From NCBI RefSeq assembly GCF_003217515.1, contig NZ_QJSX01000011.1, forward strand, positions 62,001 to 126,000: a stretch of DNA of 64,000 bases, given 5' to 3'. Origin of the DNA: Deinococcus yavapaiensis KR-236 (GTDB lineage: Bacteria; Deinococcota; Deinococci; Deinococcales; Deinococcaceae). The first letter of the stretch is position 1. Every line of letters starts with the position of its first letter. The notes beneath the pieces were generated by a model that did no database searches, was not told where the DNA came from, and saw only the letters and a list, made by a program, of their open reading frames with translations. A program made the position numbers and the translations under genes. Shown here piece by piece: positions 61,074-64,000 of this stretch.

Positions 61074-61102
61074 AGCCCCGAGCCGTGAAGGCTCGGGGCT
61101 CG
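61072..61102 (-). terminator. Terminator hairpin after rnhA
   Basis: GAGCCCCGAGCC (61073-61084) pairs with GGCTCGGGGCTC (61090-61101), with C61072-G61102 extending the stem. It abuts the subtilase regulatory box on the same strand and has no T-run. Confidence 0.65.
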
Positions 61103-61115
61103 GGAAGCGCTGCAG

Positions 61116-61640
61116 TCAGCGAAGCTTCTTGCGTTCCTCCACGGCGAGTTTGTCGACGCGTTCGTTCTCGCCGTGACCCGCGTGACCGCGTACCCAAACG
61201 AAGGTGAGTTCGTGGACGCGGGCGAGGGCGATGAGTTCCTCCCAAAGGTCTTGGTTCTTGACGGGCTCGTTCGCGGCCGTCTTCCAGCCGCCTCGCATCC
61301 ACTTCAAGATCCAGCCGTCCGTGAAGGCTTTGCGCAGATACTGCGAGTCGGTGACGACGCGAACGACGCAGGGGCGCTTGAGGGCCCGCAGTCCTTGCAG
61401 CAACGCGGTGAGTTCCATGCGGTTGTTGGTGGTGTCGCGCTCGCCGCCCGACAAAAGGAGTTCCTTGCCGCTCGACTTGAGGATCGTGGCCCAGCCGCCA
61501 AGGCGGGCGGTGGTGTCGCAAGCGCCGTCGCAGAAGACTTCGACCGTGCTTCCCACGACGGGCTTCGGCGGTTGAATGCACGCCTTGATGGGAAGCAGGT
61601 CGCGCGCCGAGTCCTGTTTTGGGCGAAACGGTCGGTTCAT
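61116..61640 (-). CDS. rnhA: Ribonuclease HI
   Basis: A 174-residue RNase H that removes RNA from RNA-DNA hybrids. Catalytic carboxylates: Asp in EVFCDGACD, Glu in NNRMELTALL, Asp in RVVTDSQYLRKA and the C-terminal Asp in ENERVDKLA; the handle region has VRGHAGHGENE. About 30 extra N-terminal residues precede the fold. TAGAGT is seven bases before ATG 61640, supporting that start and a leaderless transcript. Confidence 0.94.
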   Translation of the reverse strand: MNRPFRPKQDSARDLLPIKACIQPPKPVVGSTVEVFCDGACDTTARLGGWATILKSSGKELLLSGGERDTTNNRMELTALLQGLRALKRPCVVRVVTDSQYLRKAFTDGWILKWMRGGWKTAANEPVKNQDLWEELIALARVHELTFVWVRGHAGHGENERVDKLAVEERKKLR

Positions 61641-61682
61641 TCGCGCAACTCTAGTGAGGCGAGGCGCGTACTGTCAAGCAAG

Positions 61683-62069
61683 ATGCAGCCTTCTCCCCTC
61701 ACCGATCACGTGCCGTTGGAGCATCGTTCGTTCGCGGCCGTCGAGCACCTCGCGCCCCTCTTGGCGTTGTTCTTGCCGATGTTCGGAAACGTCGTCGGGG
61801 CGCTCGCCGCGTGGTTGCTGCTGCGAGAACGTCACCCCGTGCTGGACGCGCAAGGCAAGGAGTCGTTGAACTTCCAGTTGTCCTTGACGCTGTACTCGCT
61901 CGTCGGAGCGGGCATCGTGTTGTTCACGTTCGGACTCGGGTTGCTGTTGCTGTGGCCGGTGTTCGCGGTATTCTACGTGATGCAGTTCGTGGTGATGATT
62001 CTCGCGGTGGCGTCGACCTTGAACGGCAAGCCGTACCGCTACCCGCTTTCGATTCGCTTCGTGCGTTGA
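61683..62069 (+). CDS. DUF4870 domain membrane protein
   Basis: A 128-residue protein with three or four hydrophobic helices in the DUF4870 pattern (HLAPLLALFLPMFGNVVGALAAWLLLRERHPVLDAQGKESLNFQLSL). Family function unknown. TACTGT is eight bases before ATG 61683; the long upstream open frame over rnhA is not coding. Divergent from rnhA. Confidence 0.82.
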   Translation: MQPSPLTDHVPLEHRSFAAVEHLAPLLALFLPMFGNVVGALAAWLLLRERHPVLDAQGKESLNFQLSLTLYSLVGAGIVLFTFGLGLLLLWPVFAVFYVMQFVVMILAVASTLNGKPYRYPLSIRFVR

Positions 62070-62101
62070 ACGCCGCGCCTTCGGAAAGCTAACTGCGGCG
62101 G

Positions 62102-63343
62102 TCAAGCGTCTCGCCGCAATCGACCGCTTCGCCACCACGCCGCCGCGTACAGCACGATGCTCACGACGAACACCGAGCGGTAACCGAAACGGTCGGCGAG
62201 AAAGCCGCCGATCACCGGGGCGAACAGGGCCGCGCCGACGAGGGTGTTGAGCGTGCCGATGTAGCGTCCGCGCCGATCGGGGGGCGCGAGGTTCAGCAGG
62301 TGGTTCGTGTGCCCGAGGTTGAAGCCGGTTCCGGCGACGCTCGCGGAGACGAACACCAGCAGATACAAGAACGGCAGGTCGCCGGGAACGACGAGGGCGA
62401 GCAGCGGAGCGGCGAGCGCCACCACGGCGGCCATGCGGATGATGCGCCGCGAGCCTCGCCGCTGTGCGACGCGCGTCCACAAGATGTTCGACAAGGGCGC
62501 CGCGCCCGACAGGGCCATCAGGAACACCCCCAGCATGGACGACGGCATGCCGAGCTCGCGCAGCGCGAACACGGCGTAGAAGGGATCGCCGAGCGACGCG
62601 AAGGCCAGCAGGAGCCGCACGCCGAGAAAAGCGCGGAAGTGAGGGTCCTCGCGAAGCGTGACCGGGATGGCGGCGAGTTCGGCTTTCACGTTCGACGGGG
62701 GAAGCGGCGGATCGGGCTGCTCCTTGATGCGTCCGAACAGGGCGTAGCCGACCGTGTACGCGACCGTGCCGAACGCGAGGAGCACGGTGTAGTTGTACGG
62801 AAACGGGATGGGCGACGCGAGCACTTCGCGCACGACGAGCCCCGCGAGAAACGCGAGGATGCCTCCGAAGAGATTGCGTGTTCCGAAGAACGCGGCGCGC
62901 TTGGGCGGCGCGATGACCTTGCTGACGACTTCCAAAAAGGGCAGGCCGGACACGCCCGACGCGAGGGCGTTGACGATCATGCCGAGCAGGAAGCTCACGA
63001 GCAGCAGGGACGGATTCGAGATCAGCAGCACCGTCGACGCGACCATCCACAAGTAGCTGAGCGTGCGAATCGTGGCGGCCGAGCGGTACACGGGCAACTT
63101 GTACGGTTTGGCTCGAATGAGGGCGGCGACGAGGATCTGCGGAAGCATCCACCCACCGCCTTGAATGGCGGGCAACAGCCCGATGACGGTGTTGGGAGCG
63201 CCCAGCTTGCTGACGAAGGCGGCGAGGACGATGCTGGAGTTGAAGAACCCGTCGCCGATGTAGACGATCCAGCCGTTCAGAACGCCGAGACGGTAGTTGG
63301 AATCGGCCCATTCGGACGGCGCGGGCAAGCGGAGGCGGCGCAC
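62102..63343 (-). CDS. MFS-family transporter
   Basis: A 413-residue membrane protein with about 12 helices in two six-helix halves and the MFS-type loop RRGRYIGTLNTLVG / LADRFGYRSVF near the C-terminus. The substrate is not evident. The start is GTG 63343 with TAGGAT six bases upstream. It lies 19 nt after the partial ClC gene on the same strand and converges with the DUF4870 gene. Confidence 0.85.
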   Translation of the reverse strand: MRRLRLPAPSEWADSNYRLGVLNGWIVYIGDGFFNSSIVLAAFVSKLGAPNTVIGLLPAIQGGGWMLPQILVAALIRAKPYKLPVYRSAATIRTLSYLWMVASTVLLISNPSLLLVSFLLGMIVNALASGVSGLPFLEVVSKVIAPPKRAAFFGTRNLFGGILAFLAGLVVREVLASPIPFPYNYTVLLAFGTVAYTVGYALFGRIKEQPDPPLPPSNVKAELAAIPVTLREDPHFRAFLGVRLLLAFASLGDPFYAVFALRELGMPSSMLGVFLMALSGAAPLSNILWTRVAQRRGSRRIIRMAAVVALAAPLLALVVPGDLPFLYLLVFVSASVAGTGFNLGHTNHLLNLAPPDRRGRYIGTLNTLVGAALFAPVIGGFLADRFGYRSVFVVSIVLYAAAWWRSGRLRRDA

Positions 63344-63361
63344 CGCGCCATCCTACACCCG

Positions 63362-64000
63362 TCAGGCGGGCGTGCTGCCGCGCGTTTCGCCGAGCGCGCG
63401 CGCGAAACCGTCGAAGGCTTCGGGCGTCGCGAGGACCATGAGCTCGTCGCCGCCGCGCAGCACCTGACCGGGGCGCGAGAGTTGCACTTCGCCGCCGCGC
63501 ACGACCGCCACGAATTCCAAACCGTCGGGCCACACGACCTGCTCGGCGGGCAAGTCCGCCCACGCGTTCGGAAGGGGCAGGCGGTAGAGCTGCTCGGCGA
63601 GCATGGATTCGGGCAGCGCGGGCAGCGGTTCGTCATCCTCGATCGGCGTCGGCGCGGGCAGGGCGCCGTGCGCGGGACTGTCGGCGCGGCGGCGGCGTTG
63701 TGTCAACACGATGCTGGATTCGCCGCTCACCGCGTGCGCGAGGAGCGTCGCCGTGAGCAGGGCGGGCAGCAGGGCGTCGCCGCTCCACGTGGCGAGCAGC
63801 AGCGTCGCCGCGACGGGCACGTTGTGCGACGTCGTGAGGAAGGCGGCGGCTCCGACGAGGCCGGCGGCGACGGGATCGAGGCCGAGGCTCGGCAGCATGA
63901 CGGCGAGGCCCACGCCGAGCAGACCGCCCGCGCTCAAAGACGTCAACACCGTGCCGCCGAGGGCGAGCCAAGTCACGGCGAGCAGCAGCGCGACGCGAAC
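63362..64000 (-). CDS. ClC-type chloride channel/antiporter with TrkA-C domain (5' end outside window)
   Basis: The visible C-terminal part (about 212 residues) contains late ClC helices (GGTVLTSLSAGGLLGVGLAVMLPSLGLDPVAAGLVGAAAFLTTSHNVPVAATLLLATW) followed by a cytosolic linker and a TrkA_C/RCK_C domain (LPAEQVVWPDGLEFVAVVRGGEV...GGDELMVLATPEAFD). The reading frame continues upstream past base 64000. The TrkA-C tail suggests ligand-gated regulation. Confidence 0.82.
   Translation of the reverse strand, partial: VRVALLLAVTWLALGGTVLTSLSAGGLLGVGLAVMLPSLGLDPVAAGLVGAAAFLTTSHNVPVAATLLLATWSGDALLPALLTATLLAHAVSGESSIVLTQRRRRADSPAHGALPAPTPIEDDEPLPALPESMLAEQLYRLPLPNAWADLPAEQVVWPDGLEFVAVVRGGEVQLSRPGQVLRGGDELMVLATPEAFDGFARALGETRGSTPA

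Overview
This is a GC-rich chromosomal window from a Deinococcus-type bacterium (phylum Deinococcota). The assignment is inferred from gene content. Supporting genes are RecD2, SbcCD, a bacterial PolX, a cytochrome caa3-type oxidase with fused subunits I and III, tandem Skp/OmpH-like periplasmic proteins, and a lamin-tail extracellular nuclease. Many genes also carry a TANNNT -10 element only 6-7 nt before the start codon, the layout of leaderless mRNAs that are common in Deinococcus. I saw no rRNA, tRNA, CRISPR array or complete mobile element. The only mobile-element trace is a short integrase 3' remnant near 26.7 kb.

Layout. 0-10 kb: partial HtrA-type protease; buk-ptb (acyl phosphate metabolism); a stand-alone B12-binding protein; an HD phosphohydrolase; trpS-scpA; a CBS-ACT protein; two Skp-like genes separated by a terminator/attenuator; panB. 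10-17.6 kb: a respiratory block with a DUF420 (CtaM-like) protein, ctaA, ctaB, coxB, fused coxA-coxC and a SCO copper chaperone, with phzF inserted. 17.6-24 kb: ruvB, dnaG, yqgE and lon. 24-33 kb: a triple-GAF histidine kinase, the integrase remnant, a thioesterase/phosphatase pair, hisJ-polX (two PHP-fold proteins), a PQQ-propeller 'stalk' protein and small secreted proteins. 33-40 kb: sbcC/sbcD, recD2 and a secreted CARDB protein. 41-50 kb: GMC oxidoreductase, SDR, CdaR/PucR-type regulator, purine permease and a 1279-aa secreted nuclease. 50-58.6 kb: amino-acid metabolism with lysine 2,3-aminomutase, a class III aminotransferase, a divergent Lrp regulator, an esterase, and a P5C-dehydrogenase/DinB/aminotransferase operon. 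58.6-64 kb: secreted subtilase, RNase HI, DUF4870 protein, MFS transporter and a partial ClC channel.

Regulation is the most interesting layer. A 17-bp element with an 11-nt direct repeat (CGTTCA-N5-CGTTCA) sits exactly 12 nt before the same -10 (TACCTT) at two distant genes for secreted proteins, the CARDB protein and the subtilase. It resembles the direct-repeat boxes of PhoB/PhoP-family regulators. lon has a HAIR-like (HspR) operator over its -10. ruvB has a 17-bp palindrome resembling the Deinococcus radiation/desiccation response motif over its -10. PolX has a degraded polymerase active site and an intact PHP nuclease site. TrpRS keeps a four-cysteine pattern like the iron-sulfur motif of Thermotoga TrpRS. 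All functional statements rest on reading the sequence and on recalled family knowledge; no database search was run.
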